Notes under the pieces: generated by a model
What the model was told of the DNA's origin: nothing
Seen by the model: only the letters and a program-made list of their open reading frames with translations
Database searches by the model: none
Shown here: in pieces, positions 62,534 to 64,000 of the stretch
Position numbering within the stretch: position 1 is the stretch's first letter
How the letters are laid out: the number at the start of each line of letters is the position of its first letter
From: JBFLXR01 sp040757065
Lineage (GTDB): Bacteria > Pseudomonadota > Gammaproteobacteria > Burkholderiales > Gallionellaceae
Direction: 5' to 3'
Length of the DNA stretch: 64,000 nt
Assembly (NCBI GenBank): GCA_040757065.1
Contig: JBFLXR010000003.1
Location: forward strand, 1 to 64,000
Made by a program: the position numbers and the translations under genes

Positions 62534-64000
62534 ATGATCGAGCTGGCAGGCTATACCATTACGGATTTGCTATCGCAAAACCGCTCCACGACTATCTATC
62601 GCGGCGCGCGGCTAACCGACGGCGCTCCGGTCATACTGAAAGTTCTGGATGCAGAGTTTCCTACGCCGCTGCAAGTTGCGCGTATACAGCACGAATTCGA
62701 ACTGCTTAACAAATTCGACCATCCCGGCATCATCCGAACCATAGGACTGGAAAGAGCCCATCATTCTCTTGCGATCGTACTGGAAGACTTCGGGGGTGCT
62801 CCCCTCAGAAGACTAATCGAACAAAACGACATTAGCCTTCTCGACAAACTGCGTATCGCCCGCCGAATCAGCGAAATTCTCGGCGACATCCATCGCCGTA
62901 ACGTCGTCCACAAGGATATCAATCCGAACAATATCCTGATCCACCCTGAGACTGGCCGGATCAAAGTTATCGACTTCGGCAATGCGACCGAGATTGTGCA
63001 CGAAGAGCGACAACTCAAACGCCCGGAACAACTCGAGGGTACGCTCGCCTACATCGCGCCCGAACAAACAGGACGGATGAATCGACCGGTCGATTACCGC
63101 AGCGACTTCTACTCGCTCGGCATTACACTTTACGAACTGTTCCTCGGACGGAGGCCGTTCGATGCGCAGGACAGCATGGAAATGGTGCATTTGCATCTTG
63201 CCTCGGTGCCGGCTGACTTGCACAGCCAAAATCCTGACATTCCACCTGCAATTGCCGACATCGTCAAAAAACTAGTCGAGAAAAATGCAGAGAACCGTTA
63301 TCAAAGCGCAGCCGGCCTCTGCCGCGACCTGGATATATGTCTGGATGCCTTAAGCAAGGGCAGTCAACCCGCAGATTTCAAGGCTGGCCAGCACGATATT
63401 TCCGACAAATTCAGCATCCCCGCCAAACTCTACGGACGCGAAGAGGAAGTGCGCCACCTGCTGGAAGCTTTCGAACGCACGGCTTCGGGAGACTCCGGTA
63501 TCGTGCTGGTTACAGGCCATTCCGGAATCGGAAAATCCTCACTCATCAACGAGATTCACAAGCCTATCACGCAAAAGCGCGGCTTTTTCATCGAGGGGAA
63601 GTTCGACCAGTTCCGGCGCAACATTCCGTATTCCGCGCTCATTCAAGCTTTTCAGGGCATGTTGCGCCAAATTCTGGCGGGAAGCGACGTGCAAATTGCC
63701 GAATGGCGCAAACGCCTGCTCGCTGCTCTGGGCGAAAACGCGCAGGTAATTATCGACGTTTTGCCGGAACTTCGTCCCATTCTGGGAGCGCAACCGGCCG
63801 TCCCGCTACTTTCGCCCCACGAAGCGCAAAATCGCTTCAATTTTTATTTAATCAATTTCGTGCGCGTCTTTGCGCAGGCCGAGCACCCGCTCGTTCTATT
63901 TCTCGACGATCTGCAATGGGCGGATCACCCCTCGCTGGGCATATTGGAACTTCTCGGCGCGGATCGCGAATGCCGCCATCTGCTGGTAATCGGAGCATAC
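62534..64000 (+). CDS. Serine/threonine kinase-AAA ATPase signalling protein (5' part, runs off the window)
   Basis: The first 489 residues are visible with no stop. A Hanks-type kinase domain occupies residues 1-275: catalytic Lys K36 in VILKVLD, HKDINPNN with Asp128, VIDFGNA, and IAPEQTGRMNR. After a linker comes an AAA_16-like ATPase (Walker A GHSGIGKSS at 328-336; Walker B LFLDDLQWAD near 455). This layout matches the large trifunctional Ser/Thr kinase/ATPase/sensor histidine kinases, which usually continue with GAF and His-kinase domains, outside the window. The HRD motif reads HKD, as in that family. ATG 62534 has only a weak RBS. Confidence 0.85.
   Translation, partial: MIELAGYTITDLLSQNRSTTIYRGARLTDGAPVILKVLDAEFPTPLQVARIQHEFELLNKFDHPGIIRTIGLERAHHSLAIVLEDFGGAPLRRLIEQNDISLLDKLRIARRISEILGDIHRRNVVHKDINPNNILIHPETGRIKVIDFGNATEIVHEERQLKRPEQLEGTLAYIAPEQTGRMNRPVDYRSDFYSLGITLYELFLGRRPFDAQDSMEMVHLHLASVPADLHSQNPDIPPAIADIVKKLVEKNAENRYQSAAGLCRDLDICLDALSKGSQPADFKAGQHDISDKFSIPAKLYGREEEVRHLLEAFERTASGDSGIVLVTGHSGIGKSSLINEIHKPITQKRGFFIEGKFDQFRRNIPYSALIQAFQGMLRQILAGSDVQIAEWRKRLLAALGENAQVIIDVLPELRPILGAQPAVPLLSPHEAQNRFNFYLINFVRVFAQAEHPLVLFLDDLQWADHPSLGILELLGADRECRHLLVIGAY

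Overview
The window looks like a chromosomal segment of a betaproteobacterium, most likely in or near the Nitrosomonadales/Gallionellaceae. The clues are the order thrS-infC-rpmI-rplT-pheS-pheT-ihfA-merR, the rimP-nusA-infB-rbfA-truB-rpsO-pnp run, and a glycogen plus pentose-phosphate gene set typical of autotrophs or methylotrophs that store glycogen. The taxonomic call is inference. I see no insertion sequence, prophage or CRISPR array.

Layout. 1-2600: a damaged kdpD/kdpE potassium-sensing pair, then the intact potassium transporter gene kup. 2600-4600: tRNA-Pro(GGG), an EamA transporter, a candidate small RNA or leaderless mini-ORF, a MerR regulator and ihfA. 4570-11300: the pheT/pheS/rplT/rpmI/infC/thrS operon with an attenuator-like element before pheS and an AUA start for infC, then tRNA-Val(GAC). 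11300-17300: mtnP, a class II aldolase, apt and mtnA, tightly coupled and followed by a GGDEF-EAL protein. This looks like 5'-methylthioadenosine salvage, possibly through a DHAP shunt. 17300-36400: glycogen synthesis and breakdown (glgA, glgP, two GH57 enzymes, glgC, glgB) interleaved with tal, glk, zwf, gnd, pgl and pgi. Together these can route stored glucan through glucose-6-phosphate into NADPH production. 36500-42900: an orphan lipoprotein, tRNAs His, Arg and Pro(TGG), pgsA, uvrC, a family 5 uracil-DNA glycosylase and a large EF-hand membrane protein. 42900-51550: pnp, rpsO, truB, rbfA, infB, nusA and rimP, with a terminator-like hairpin in the leader.

52300-64000 is the accessory part. 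A complete ebo cluster is present as two converging translationally coupled operons, eboD-eboE-eboC (+) and eboA-eboB-eboF (-). The tail of eboC overlaps eboF antisense by about 290 bp. Beside it lie a secreted protein with one c-type heme motif and a 754-residue protein that resembles the N-terminal half of VioB (the violacein-pathway iminophenyl-pyruvate dimer synthase) but lacks the ferritin-like C-terminal part. The window ends inside a Ser/Thr kinase-AAA ATPase signalling protein. Ebo clusters are known to help move precursors of an indole-derived pigment (scytonemin). An ebo cluster next to a VioB-like protein and a heme protein is therefore the best candidate for an undescribed system, probably for making or exporting a specialised metabolite.
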